DNA from: Bacillus sanguinis
Lineage (GTDB): Bacteria; Bacillota; Bacilli; Bacillales; Bacillaceae_G
Length of the DNA stretch: 32,798 nucleotides
Direction of reading: 5' to 3'
NCBI RefSeq assembly: GCF_018332475.1
Contig: NZ_BOQB01000082.1
Location: 1-32,798, forward strand
In this document: positions 24,040 through 32,528 of the stretch, piece by piece
Numbering within the stretch: position 1 is the stretch's first letter
Layout of the letters: each line of letters begins with the position of its first letter
The notes under the pieces: model-generated
Database searches by the model: none
What the model was told of the DNA's origin: nothing
Seen by the model: the letters and a program-made list of their open reading frames with translations, nothing else
Made by a program: the position numbers and the translations under genes

Positions 24040-25122
24040 TTAATTAAATTTATTTTTAGATATTTCAGCGCGTTGAATATAACCATCAGAGAAGCTGAAA
24101 TAAAGAGAATAGCTTCCTCGATTATATATGAAGCCTTCACTAGTCATATCTTCTCCGATTCCATCTGGTTCACCAAACCACTCTTTCAATTCGTTAATAG
24201 TGATATCCATTTTCACCGATATATATCTAGCGTCCGAAGGATACATGTCAATATTATAATCGCCGTATACCGCTATATTAGGTGCATCACACTCTGTACA
24301 TGGTGCTTTTCTCAAAACATCAGGCACTCCATATTCTTTTTTTACCTCAGATATATCTTTACCCAATGAATTTAATTTAAATGGACCAAACGTCCCATTT
24401 TCTAAAGCTGTTGTTAACATTTGTTTCAGTTCTTCTTTTGAATTGATGTTGAAATTATAATCTCTGTTTTTTGCTATTGCATTATAGAAAAATTGTGCAT
24501 ACTGCTCACGCTTTACAAATGTATTTCCGTTAAAATTACCTACCTCGTCACCTTGTGCTATACGGTTACTACGCAGTGTATTTACAGCTTCATAAGCCCA
24601 ATGACCTTTTGGTACATCTTTAAATTTCCCTTGTTCTTTTGATTCTAAATGAAATGCTCTTTGTAATATTACCGCCATCTCATAACGAGTTAATACATCA
24701 TCAGGACGGAATGTACCTGTTCCATCACCTGTCATAATTCCAGCTTGTGCAATGGCTTTAATATCCTTTTCGAACATATGATTTGTAATATCACTAAACA
24801 TATTTCCCTGTTTATCGTCTGCAATTAAACCTAAATGTCGATTGACTAAAGAAGCTACCTGTCCTCTAGTAACATTGTCGCCAAAACCAAATTTCCCATT
24901 TCCATACCCCTTATAAATCCCTGCTGCCGCTAAGTAATCAATAGCATCTTTTGACCAGTGTTCCTTTGGTACATCTGTAAATACAGTATTTGCATTGCTA
25001 GCTACCTTATAGTTATTCGTAGTTGTTTGTGCATTTACAGTGCTTACCATCGTTGTAGTTGCTAGTGCTGCGGTTAATACGAATCCAAAAAACTTTTTAA
25101 CTTTACTTGTTTTTCTGCTCAT
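24040..25122 (-). CDS. S-layer-homology surface protein with C-terminal DUF4309-like domain
   Basis: 360 residues; the ATG follows AAGGGGG. A signal peptide ends near VNA-QTT. Three SLH domains (about residues 45-220; VFTDVPKEHWSKDAIDYLAAAGIYKGYGNGKFGF..TRGQVASLV and two repeats) bind pyruvylated secondary wall polysaccharide, so the protein is held on the cell surface. The C-terminal 130 residues (NGTFGPFKLNSLGKDISEVKKEYGVPDV, DITINELKEWFGEPDG) match DUF4309, of unknown function. A CTECDAP pair of cysteines may form a disulfide. A perfect 12-bp dyad lies upstream at 25165. It is a single-gene unit. Confidence 0.9.
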   Translation of the reverse strand: MSRKTSKVKKFFGFVLTAALATTTMVSTVNAQTTTNNYKVASNANTVFTDVPKEHWSKDAIDYLAAAGIYKGYGNGKFGFGDNVTRGQVASLVNRHLGLIADDKQGNMFSDITNHMFEKDIKAIAQAGIMTGDGTGTFRPDDVLTRYEMAVILQRAFHLESKEQGKFKDVPKGHWAYEAVNTLRSNRIAQGDEVGNFNGNTFVKREQYAQFFYNAIAKNRDYNFNINSKEELKQMLTTALENGTFGPFKLNSLGKDISEVKKEYGVPDVLRKAPCTECDAPNIAVYGDYNIDMYPSDARYISVKMDITINELKEWFGEPDGIGEDMTSEGFIYNRGSYSLYFSFSDGYIQRAEISKNKFN

Positions 25123-25164
25123 TTGTGAACCCCCTTGTTATATGAAACGTATTGAATAACCTTA

Positions 25165-25193
25165 GTAAACATTTAATTTACTTAAATGTTTAC
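25165..25193. promoter_or_regulatory. Perfect 12-bp inverted repeat upstream of the SLH/DUF4309 gene
   Basis: GTAAACATTTAA (25165-25176) and TTAAATGTTTAC (25182-25193) around TTTAC, 43 bases upstream of the start codon. It lacks a T run, so an operator or a 5' leader stem is more likely than a terminator. Confidence 0.5.
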
Positions 25194-25565
25194 ATCGTGA
25201 TTATAACATATAAGTAATGAAAATTTACCATAAATTTCTATAGAATAAATAACTATTTTACTAATCTGTATGCAACTTAATCTCACTATCTGTAAATATT
25301 CATCTCTATTTAAAAAATGGTATTTATAAATCCATTCAACAAAATCATCTAAATTCCTTTTCTCTATTTGTGAACAGTAAAACGCTCCTTTTTTCAATCT
25401 ACGATAGAAGATAGAACGTATATTTGGTATAATCAAAACATACTATATGAAACGATGTACATGAGTTTGATATTTATGTAATAAGGTAAGTACTACATAA
25501 CAATAACAATGCTATAGAGTTCAGTTCATGTTATACAAATTAATCGTTAGAAAGGAAAAGGAGTA
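25194..25565. other. Intergenic region with a possible gene relic
   Basis: An 84-codon frame on the minus strand (25182-25436, TTG start) contains a protein-like stretch, YCSQIEKRNLDDFVEWIYKY, but no ribosome site, and its end merges into the dyad at 25165-25193. It may be a decayed small gene. The rest, up to the ribosome site at 25552, is AT-rich with no recognised element. Confidence 0.3.
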
Positions 25566-25895
25566 ATGAATCAAATTTCATTTGAAGATTTATTTGAAGA
25601 AGAAAACGAAAAAGAAAAAGTGGAGGTAGCTGAAATACCAGTACCTTTATCGCCATTGCAAAAAGATATATTGGAATTAATGGATTCTGAAGAAATAAGT
25701 GCTCTTGAGCTATGCGAACAATTAATACGAGCTGGAAAAATATCAGATGAAAGATTCACAACGAATAAGCCTAAAGCATTTGGAGAAGTATGCTTACTAT
25801 TAGAAGGATTTGTTAAAGAAGGAAAGCTTATTTTTGTCAAAAGTGATGAGAAAAGAGATAGGGTTTATAAATTGAATGAAGAAATGAACGCATAA
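25566..25895 (+). CDS. Hypothetical protein with winged-helix-like C-terminal part (109 aa)
   Basis: The ATG at 25566 follows AAAGGAAAAGGAG. The first 30 residues are acidic (FEDLFEEENEKEKVEVAEI). The rest (LSPLQKDILELMDSEEISALELCEQLIRAGKI, EVCLLLEGFVKEGKLIFVKSD) has the helix pattern and beta-wing look of a winged helix. I do not recognise a named family; a small DNA-binding or adaptor protein is possible. It ends in a strong terminator shared with the converging next gene. Confidence 0.72.
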   Translation: MNQISFEDLFEEENEKEKVEVAEIPVPLSPLQKDILELMDSEEISALELCEQLIRAGKISDERFTTNKPKAFGEVCLLLEGFVKEGKLIFVKSDEKRDRVYKLNEEMNA

Positions 25896-25923
25896 GGTGT
25901 ACAGGGGAGTTCATTCATTTTTC

Positions 25924-25970
25924 TGATCAAAAAGGTGTCAATCTTGCTTAGATTGACACCTTTTTGATCA
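25924..25970. terminator. Long bidirectional terminator between converging genes
   Basis: A 20-base perfect stem: 25924-25943 (TGATCAAAAAGGTGTCAATC) with 25951-25970, loop TTGCTTA. T runs lie on both strands. Confidence 0.93.
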
Positions 25971-25971
25971 A

Positions 25972-26679
25972 TTAACATCTAACATACTTACGTTTGAAAC
26001 CAAGTCTTCCTCTATCAAGTTCTTTCTGAATACTCTCTGTAGCGTTTAACAAACTGCTCTTTTTATTTTCACGTTTTATTTCAACTATACCAACTTCTTT
26101 TGCAGTCTCGACTGCTTTCTCGTGTAGTGGCACATATGAAATTGCCACCGTGTTTAGGAAAGTATTCATAGCGGATTTAGTTCGTTCCGGCGAATCATGA
26201 ATCGTATTTTTCACCATTTCAAGCATAGTGGCAATTTTACTATCAGTAAATTCATTGTCTTTTCGATTTCCTAAAAGCCAGCAGTAGCAACTCCAGCCTG
26301 CAGACATTCGTAGCTCGTCTCCACTTGCAATCCATTTATCAGCAACATCTTGTGCAATATCTGTCTCCGATAAAGTGACTGCTACTACATAATCAGAGAG
26401 CATATAAAAATACGCGCCATCCATCCAGCGATCAAAATCAGACTCGCTCATAGCTTTTGGATCAGCGATGATGCCTGCAAAGTACATAGCATCGTAGTTA
26501 CCTGTTGCATAAAGTTCTTCAGCTAATTCTTGATTTATTTTTATTTTTTTAGCAATTGGCTTCATAGCACCTGTAGCTACGCCGAAAACTGGCTCGTGCG
26601 CACCGTTAGATATGTATATTTTTTTCGTTCTTTCTTTGCCTAGGGCCTCAAGCTCTTGCATAACTGTTTTAAAATCCAA
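25972..26679 (-). CDS. DNA alkylation repair family (HEAT-like) protein
   Basis: 235 residues. The start is a TTG reading leftward from 26679, nine bases after GGAAG; the first ATG, at residue 7, has no ribosome site. The protein is all-helical, with ALK-type HEAT-like repeats (AEELYATGNYDAMYFAGIIAD, FDRWMDGAYFYMLSDYVVAVTL, WIASGDELRMSAGWSCYCWLLG). This pattern fits the AlkC/AlkD-like DNA alkylation repair superfamily, but it is clearly diverged from the classical Bacillus cereus AlkD. Whether it is a glycosylase cannot be judged by eye. The stop lies just inside a shared terminator. Confidence 0.78.
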   Translation of the reverse strand: MDFKTVMQELEALGKERTKKIYISNGAHEPVFGVATGAMKPIAKKIKINQELAEELYATGNYDAMYFAGIIADPKAMSESDFDRWMDGAYFYMLSDYVVAVTLSETDIAQDVADKWIASGDELRMSAGWSCYCWLLGNRKDNEFTDSKIATMLEMVKNTIHDSPERTKSAMNTFLNTVAISYVPLHEKAVETAKEVGIVEIKRENKKSSLLNATESIQKELDRGRLGFKRKYVRC

Positions 26680-26881
26680 AGCTGTGCACTTCCTTTCTTA
26701 ATATAAAGACCATTTAAATTTCTTATTAAATCTTCTTCACTTTTCAATTTTAATCGTAAGTAAGAGGTATGTCTATTTTCTGTAATCCCTTGCATATGCA
26801 CGGTGAAGGTAAAAGAGAGAAAGTAAGTAACATTTGTTGTAACTATCGGAGCATAGGTTTTTTGTTTTTTTGTAAGTGCTT

Positions 26882-26910
26882 TTGACGGCAATTGCAATTA
26901 GTTATAAAAT
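26882..26910 (+). promoter_or_regulatory. Promoter of the SLH amidase gene
   Basis: -35 TTGACG (26882-26887) and -10 TAAAAT (26905-26910) with 17-base spacing, giving a leader of about 160 bases before the ATG at 27079. Confidence 0.65.
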
Positions 26911-27028
26911 AATGTCTGTTAAGGGATTTTCTAGAAACTACAATTCGTCTGCTGGGGATAAAATGAAAAGGCGGAATAAACCTATCTTAATACATAGTAG
27001 ATTCATAGTATTTCACGAATGAGAACAT

Positions 27029-27078
27029 AAAGGGAGGTTAGGATACTTACACGAATTGTGTAGGTATTTCATACAGCA
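27029..27078 (+). promoter_or_regulatory. Amidase leader: distant ribosome site and hairpin
   Basis: AAAGGGAGG (27029-27037) lies 41 bases before the start codon, far too distant for ordinary use. A stem TACTTACAC (27044-27052) with GTGTAGGTA (27058-27066) sits between them. The ATG itself has no ribosome site within 15 bases. The hairpin may bring the site closer or regulate translation. Confidence 0.45.
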
Positions 27079-28854
27079 ATGAATATTAAAAAAAGAGTAA
27101 TTGCACTATCAACAAGTTTAGTAATGTTAGGGAGCGCACCTTTAGCGATATCAGCAGAAGAGAGGAAAAACCTTCAAACGGATCAACTTCGTATCGCGCA
27201 AGGGGAGAGTGGGACGAGCGGATTAAGTTATTCTGATTTTAATCTAGAAACTCCAGATTATATGCAAATAAATGAAGCGGAAGTATCAGAGAATGAGAAA
27301 ATTCTTCTAGAAGAATTTAAACATAAACATGATGAAACAGAAGAATTACATAAAATGAAGGAAGCTAAAAGAGGTCAAGTAGCGGAAAATGAAGCTATTT
27401 CAAACATTGAAAAGGCTTTTGAACATGTAGACGGTCGAAATGATGGTTCTAATCGCGAAATGAAGCCAGTTGAAAAGCCAAGAGCTATTCAATATAGTGC
27501 ATCGACGACTACAAAGAAATATGGAACACTTGCAGGTGTACCGTTTGTAGAGTGGATTGTTCCAGCTGGAAATCCTGATATTCGCCCTGCAAATCCGATG
27601 AAAGCACGTTACATTACAATTCATGAGACTGCAAACACAGCTCGTGGTGCAAATGCTGAAAATCATGCGAAATATTTGTATAAACAAGCAACGGAAGGTA
27701 CGTTCCGAACAGCTTCATGGCATTTTACTGTAGACGATAAGCAAATCTATCAACACTTACCAACAAATGAAAATGGTTGGCATGCAGGAGATGGTGATGG
27801 ATCAGGAAACAGAGAATCTATCGGGATTGAAATTTCAGTTAACCAAGATGGAGATTACAATAAAGCGTTAGAGAATGCGAAGCGACTTGCAGGTTACTTA
27901 ATGAATAAGGAAGGAATTAGCGCGGACCACATTTTTAGACATCAACAATGGAGCGGAAAAAACTGTCCTGATATTTTAATTTCTCGTGGGAATTGGACTA
28001 GCTTCGTACAAGGTATTCAATGGTATGCAAATGTTAACGCACAAATTGATTCGCCTTTACAAGAAAGAAATGAGTTATTTGATTCAAATGAATATAATCC
28101 AGCTGAACCTAACATGGAACTTGTAGTGAATGGTGATGGTATAAACGTACGTGGCGGTGCAGGACTTGAACATCAAACTGTTCGTAAAGCTTCAAAAGGA
28201 GACCGTTACAAAGTGTTAGCGGTTAAAAATGGTTGGTATAAAGTAGGTAACGATGAGTGGATCTTCTATAATCCAAGTTGGATTAAGATTAACTACAATG
28301 TACCAAAAGAAGAAGTGCAAAAGCCAAAAGATGATATTACAGGTGGATGGTTTGAGGGACATATTCGTAAACTACACAGCCTAGGTATTATGCACGGAGA
28401 AGGAAATGGTGTATTTGCGCCTTATCGTAATGTAACGAGAGCTGAGTTTGCGACCTTAATCTCAAATGCTCTTAAACTACCAGAAGGAAATAAGTCATTT
28501 GTAGATATTAACAAAGCACATTCATCACTTCATGACGGTATTAAACGTAGTGCAAGTGCAGGAATTATTAGCGGTCGTGGCGGAGGGATTTTTGACCCGA
28601 ATGCGCCCATCACTCGTGAAGAAGCATCTATCATGATTGACAACGCATTACAGTATAAAGGTGTTACAGGCGAATTAGTCGCATTACCATTTAGGGATAA
28701 ACATTTGATCACATATAAACAGCCTGTTCAACGATTATACAGCTTACAGGTAGTTAATGGTGTTGGAAATAATGAGTTTAATCCTAAAGGTACAACAACT
28801 CGTGGTGAGGCAGCTGCCTTTTTAGTGAAGATGTTAGATGTAAGTCAAAAATAG
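27079..28854 (+). CDS. SLH-anchored N-acetylmuramoyl-L-alanine amidase
   Basis: 591 residues. Signal peptide to about residue 25 (ends AISA), then a charged linker. An Amidase_2/PGRP-type domain covers about residues 150-310, with ITIHET (about 180), SWHFTVDD, GWHAGDGDG and CPDIL (about 296) carrying the zinc ligands. A bacterial SH3 domain follows (about 348-405, VVNGDGINVRGGAG). Three SLH domains (about 423-589) bind the secondary wall polysaccharide. It cleaves the bond between muramic acid and the stem peptide at the surface and resembles the S-layer-associated autolysins of the Bacillus cereus group. A promoter lies at 26882. The translation start has no nearby ribosome site. Confidence 0.92.
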   Translation: MNIKKRVIALSTSLVMLGSAPLAISAEERKNLQTDQLRIAQGESGTSGLSYSDFNLETPDYMQINEAEVSENEKILLEEFKHKHDETEELHKMKEAKRGQVAENEAISNIEKAFEHVDGRNDGSNREMKPVEKPRAIQYSASTTTKKYGTLAGVPFVEWIVPAGNPDIRPANPMKARYITIHETANTARGANAENHAKYLYKQATEGTFRTASWHFTVDDKQIYQHLPTNENGWHAGDGDGSGNRESIGIEISVNQDGDYNKALENAKRLAGYLMNKEGISADHIFRHQQWSGKNCPDILISRGNWTSFVQGIQWYANVNAQIDSPLQERNELFDSNEYNPAEPNMELVVNGDGINVRGGAGLEHQTVRKASKGDRYKVLAVKNGWYKVGNDEWIFYNPSWIKINYNVPKEEVQKPKDDITGGWFEGHIRKLHSLGIMHGEGNGVFAPYRNVTRAEFATLISNALKLPEGNKSFVDINKAHSSLHDGIKRSASAGIISGRGGGIFDPNAPITREEASIMIDNALQYKGVTGELVALPFRDKHLITYKQPVQRLYSLQVVNGVGNNEFNPKGTTTRGEAAAFLVKMLDVSQK

Positions 28855-28864
28855 AAAGAATGGT

Positions 28865-28912
28865 AAAGGAGCTATCCAAAATGAAAATTTGGAATAGCTC
28901 CTTTTTATTTTA
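28865..28912 (+). terminator. Terminator of the amidase gene
   Basis: AAAGGAGCTAT (28865-28875) plus CCAAA pair with TTTGG plus ATAGCTCCTTT (28888-28904) with one bulged base, followed by a T-rich tail. Confidence 0.88.
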
Positions 28913-28957
28913 GCCCCTATTAAGCCCCTTCCAAGCCCCTCATAAGCACTTACCAAG
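28911..28957 (+). repeat. Four 11-bp direct repeats upstream of the dnaD-type gene
   Basis: Units at 28911, 28922, 28933 and 28944 follow the pattern (A/T)AGCCCCTnnn with strict 11-base period; the fourth is diverged (AAGCACTTACC) and a fifth AAG begins at 28955. The C-rich core stands out in AT-rich DNA. An A/C-rich stretch (about 28970-29000) follows on this strand. The spacing recalls iterons, but a slippage repeat is equally possible. Confidence 0.6.
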
Positions 28958-29145
28958 TAATAAATCACTAAGAAAAAACAAAACAAAACAAAAACAACTA
29001 CAAGAAAAAAGCGCGAAAACATAAAACCGTTGTTGTAGTAGTTAAGAAAATTTGAAATTCAAATGCAAAAACCAAGCCCTCACTCCTATATGTATATTGA
29101 AGGATTGAAATCTGCCTTTTTATGAATACAAGGGGAGGTAAATAT

Positions 29146-29910
29146 ATGGCGGTGTACCGTAATGTGCAGGTGAACTTTTGGCAAGATGAATTCATATTAG
29201 ATTTGACGCCAGAGGAGCGTTATTTTTACATATATTTGTTAACTGGTACGAAAACGAAGCAATGTGGAATTTACGTATTACCGAAACGTTTAGCAGAACT
29301 GGAAACAGGCTACAGTATGGAGACTGTTGAGAAGCTGTTAAATAGGTTTGTTGCATATGGAAAGATTTTATACGATGTAGAAACGAAAGAGTTATACATA
29401 CTAAATTGGCTACATTATAACCCTATTTTAAATACGAATATAGAGAAGTGTGTATTACGTGAGTTAAAGACTGTAAAAAGTAAAGAGTTCATACATATGT
29501 TTTTACGTAAATGTCTGGAAGAAGAATGGAAGATTCCGTTGTTATTGCAGTATTTTGGTATGCCGGCAGAAGAGGATAATAATAGTTCGGAAGTAGTTAT
29601 TGAAGAGAAAGAAGTAGAAGAGGTAGAAAGTATAGAAGAGGCGGTTCCCAATAGTAAAGTGTACAAGTTTTACGAACAACATATTAGTAGTTTATCCCCA
29701 TATATCGTAAAGGAATTGAAAGAGTGGATACAAAAATTTTCAGGAGAGACAGTACTAGAGGCACTAAAAATTGCGTTTGAACAGAATAAGCGAACGCTTG
29801 CTTATGTGAAGGGGATTTTGAGGAATTGGTGTAAGAAAGGGCGAGTAGATTTCATTGAAAGAAAGGAAGGCGTACATAAGAGAGAGGTATGTAGTTTGTA
29901 TGATCCATAG
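29146..29910 (+). CDS. DnaD-domain protein, phage-type replication organiser
   Basis: The ATG at 29146 follows AAGGGGAGG; the ATG at 29122 overlaps nothing useful and lies before that site. The 254-residue protein has an N-terminal winged helix (about 1-115; FWQDEFILDLTPEERYFYIY, GIYVLPKRLAELETGY), an acidic linker (EVVIEEKEVEEVESIEE), and a C-terminal DnaD domain (about 178-240) ending in the signature YVKGILRNW. Such proteins load the helicase in phages and mobile elements or assist chromosomal DnaA. No phage genes flank it here, so it is an orphan. A perfect palindrome ATTTGAA-A-TTCAAAT lies upstream at 29050-29064. Confidence 0.88.
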   Translation: MAVYRNVQVNFWQDEFILDLTPEERYFYIYLLTGTKTKQCGIYVLPKRLAELETGYSMETVEKLLNRFVAYGKILYDVETKELYILNWLHYNPILNTNIEKCVLRELKTVKSKEFIHMFLRKCLEEEWKIPLLLQYFGMPAEEDNNSSEVVIEEKEVEEVESIEEAVPNSKVYKFYEQHISSLSPYIVKELKEWIQKFSGETVLEALKIAFEQNKRTLAYVKGILRNWCKKGRVDFIERKEGVHKREVCSLYDP

Positions 29911-29993
29911 TATGAGAAAGTATGGGTTTTTCAACTTTTCTAAAAGGTTCTTCCTTAAATAAAAGCGAATAGTTTGAGCAAGGAGGGGGTTAT

Positions 29994-32384
29994 ATGGAAG
30001 TCGTCATAAAGAAGAAACGAACTAGAGGTAAGAAAATTTTTATTTGGTGTAGTAGTATCGTTCTTTTACTAGTTATTTGTATAGTAATTTTTTTGAACAT
30101 ATATACGCTTAGTTCTGTGCCAAAGATAGATGGAACGATAAAGCTAGCGGATTTACAACATGCTGTTACTGTAAAACGGGATAGTAAAGGGGTACCGCAT
30201 ATTAAAGCGGAAAATGCACATGATTTATATTTTTCACAAGGGTATGTACAAGCGCAAGATCGTTTGTTTCAAATGGATTTAAGTAGAAGGCAAGCTTCTG
30301 GGATGTTGAGTGAAGTTGTAGGGGAAGCAGCTGTTGATCGAGATAAGTTGTTTCGAACGCTCGGTTTACGGCGAGCAGCCGAAGCGTCTGTTAGTCAATA
30401 TGATGGGGAAGCGAAGTATGCCTTGCAGTCATTTGCTGATGGAGTGAACGCTTTTATACGTGAGGCAAAAGAGGAAAAGAGATTACCAGTTGAGTTTACT
30501 ATATTAGGCTATGAGCCTGCTGAATGGTCCATTGTTGATACGTTAACGATTGGAAAGTATATGGCGTTTGACTTAGGTGGACATTGGCACGGACAGGCGT
30601 TTCGATATTGGGCGCTGAAAAATTTACCGAAAGAGCAAGCAAATGAGCTATTTCCTACATATCCGAAAGATGCGCCTAGACTGCTAGCTGAACTGAAAAA
30701 TACAAATGTGGACGTAGCACAAAGTTTTGCAAAAACGATCATTCCGCCAGAGTTTAATGGTAGTAATAACTGGGTTATAAGCGGTGAAAAGAGTGCGTCT
30801 GGTAAGCCGATTTTAGCGGATGATCCTCATTTATCTCTTGCCACGCCTTCTATTTGGTATCAATCAAAACTTGAAATGAAAGATTTGAATGTGAGTGGCG
30901 TTATTTTTGCGGGAGTGCCAGGTGTTATATTAGGACACAATGACAAAATAGCATGGGGCGTTACGAATACAGGTCCTGATGTGCAAGATTTATATATTGA
31001 GAAGAGAAATCCTAATAATGAAAATGAATTTCTATATAACGATAAGTGGGAAAAAGCTACTGTTGTGGATGAATCTATTAAAGTAAAAGGCGGGAAAACA
31101 ATACCGTATAACGTTACCGTTACGAGGCATGGTCCAGTCATTTCAGAGTTTGCGGATAAAGGGAAAGAGAAAACGAAAACAGTATTTGCTTTGAAATGGA
31201 CTGCTTTAGAGCCTTCCGCTGAATTAAAGGCTGTATTAAATATGAATAAAGCGAAAGACTGGAATGAGTTTGAAACAGCACTTCAAGATTTTCATACACC
31301 AACTCAAAACTTTGTATTTGCGTCAAACGATGGCACAATTGCTTATAAAGCGAACGGAAATATACCAGTGCGTAAAAAAGGAGATGGGAGTTTACCAGTA
31401 CCAGGGTGGACAGATGAATATGAGTGGGAAGGGTATATCCCATATGATCAACTCCCAAAAGTAATCAATCCAAAACAAGGGTTTATTTCCACTGCCAATA
31501 ATAAAATCGTTGATGATCATTATCCGTACCATATTAGTAATACGTGGGCACAGCCATATAGGCAAATGCGTATTCAAGAGTTTTTACAAGAGAAGGAAAA
31601 GTATACGGTGAAAGATTTAGAAGAGTTACAGATGGATCAAAAGAATTTATATGGGAAAGAGTTTGCTCCTATATTTTTAAAAGAGTTAAATAAAGCATCG
31701 TTAAATGAAATAGAGAAAGAAGGCGTAAAACAATTAACGAATTGGAATTTTTACGATAGTAAAGATGACGCGGCACCGTTAATATTCCATTTATTAATGA
31801 AGGAGATTTCGAATACGTTATTTTCAAAAGAAATTCCGAAAGATGTGATGGAGTTATTTGAAGGGAAGTCACAAGTTGTGGATGAATTGATTCGAAAAGA
31901 AGTAGCAGGAGAAAAGAGCGTTTGGTTTACGAAGTACGGAGGATTCACAAAAGTTGTGCATACATCGTACGAAAATGTAATGAAGAAATTACAGAAGGAA
32001 TATGGACCCAATGTTGCAGAGTGGAAGTGGGGCGATTACCATCAACTGGCGTTCACACATCCAATCTCAAAATCATCTAGTATGTTAGCGTTACTTGCAT
32101 TTAATCGTGAAAAACCAGTTCCGATTGGCGGCAGCCAAGTTACCGTTCAAGCAGCGAGTTACGGAGATAACGGTATTGTCAATCACGGAGCTTCTTGGCG
32201 ATTCGTTATTGATACGAAAGATATGTCAACTGGTTATCATATCGTAGGGCCAGGACAATCAGGACATTTTAGAAGTGATTGGTATCATGATCAAATAGAT
32301 GATTGGGTAAACGGAACGTATCATACGACTACATTGAATACGGAGGGGATAGAGGGGAAAGTGTTAAATTTAGAGCCGAAGTAA
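29994..32384 (+). CDS. Penicillin acylase family (Ntn hydrolase), membrane-anchored
   Basis: 796 residues; the ATG at 29994 follows AAGGAGGGGG. An N-terminal hydrophobic segment (KIFIWCSSIVLLLVICIVIF) places the enzyme outside. Family signatures are clear: RDSKGVPHIKAENAHDLYFSQGYVQAQDRLFQM in the alpha part, then the autoproteolytic junction FNG-SNNW. S257 would become the N-terminal nucleophile of the beta chain. ADDPHLSLATPSIWYQ and HNDKIAWGVTNTGPDVQDLY follow. The enzyme is made as a precursor and cleaved to alpha and beta chains. Relatives hydrolyse penicillins or N-acyl-homoserine lactones; the natural substrate here is unknown. It is a single gene with its own terminator. Confidence 0.93.
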   Translation: MEVVIKKKRTRGKKIFIWCSSIVLLLVICIVIFLNIYTLSSVPKIDGTIKLADLQHAVTVKRDSKGVPHIKAENAHDLYFSQGYVQAQDRLFQMDLSRRQASGMLSEVVGEAAVDRDKLFRTLGLRRAAEASVSQYDGEAKYALQSFADGVNAFIREAKEEKRLPVEFTILGYEPAEWSIVDTLTIGKYMAFDLGGHWHGQAFRYWALKNLPKEQANELFPTYPKDAPRLLAELKNTNVDVAQSFAKTIIPPEFNGSNNWVISGEKSASGKPILADDPHLSLATPSIWYQSKLEMKDLNVSGVIFAGVPGVILGHNDKIAWGVTNTGPDVQDLYIEKRNPNNENEFLYNDKWEKATVVDESIKVKGGKTIPYNVTVTRHGPVISEFADKGKEKTKTVFALKWTALEPSAELKAVLNMNKAKDWNEFETALQDFHTPTQNFVFASNDGTIAYKANGNIPVRKKGDGSLPVPGWTDEYEWEGYIPYDQLPKVINPKQGFISTANNKIVDDHYPYHISNTWAQPYRQMRIQEFLQEKEKYTVKDLEELQMDQKNLYGKEFAPIFLKELNKASLNEIEKEGVKQLTNWNFYDSKDDAAPLIFHLLMKEISNTLFSKEIPKDVMELFEGKSQVVDELIRKEVAGEKSVWFTKYGGFTKVVHTSYENVMKKLQKEYGPNVAEWKWGDYHQLAFTHPISKSSSMLALLAFNREKPVPIGGSQVTVQAASYGDNGIVNHGASWRFVIDTKDMSTGYHIVGPGQSGHFRSDWYHDQIDDWVNGTYHTTTLNTEGIEGKVLNLEPK

Positions 32385-32483
32385 TAGGGTGTTTTTGTTT
32401 GTGGAGGGGACTAGTAATAATCTTTTTGATAATGAAAGCTTATCATTTAGAATATAACCTAGTTTTTAAATAATTTTAACAGC

Positions 32484-32519
32484 CAGCCTACTATCATTTA
32501 ATTTGATAGTAGGCTGTTT
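32484..32519 (+). terminator. Terminator of the acylase gene
   Basis: CAGCCTACTATCA (32484-32496) pairs perfectly with TGATAGTAGGCTG (32504-32516), followed by TTT. It lies about 100 bases after the acylase stop. Confidence 0.85.
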
Positions 32520-32528
32520 CCATATTCG

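Noticed and set aside
24007-24369. 120-codon plus-strand frame
   Set aside because: It is antisense to the SLH/DUF4309 gene, with no ribosome site and a composition typical of a shadow frame.
25443-25462. PlcR-like sequence TATGAAACGATGTACA
   Set aside because: The right half is TACA instead of CATA and no good promoter follows at the proper distance.
26640-26897. 85-codon minus-strand frame upstream of the DNA alkylation repair gene
   Set aside because: It overlaps that gene's start and the amidase promoter and has no convincing ribosome site, although part of it looks protein-like.
32426-32450. Fur-box-like TGATAA-N7-TTATCA after the acylase gene
   Set aside because: The spacing does not fit the 7-1-7 Fur consensus and there is no gene start nearby other than a truncated fragment.
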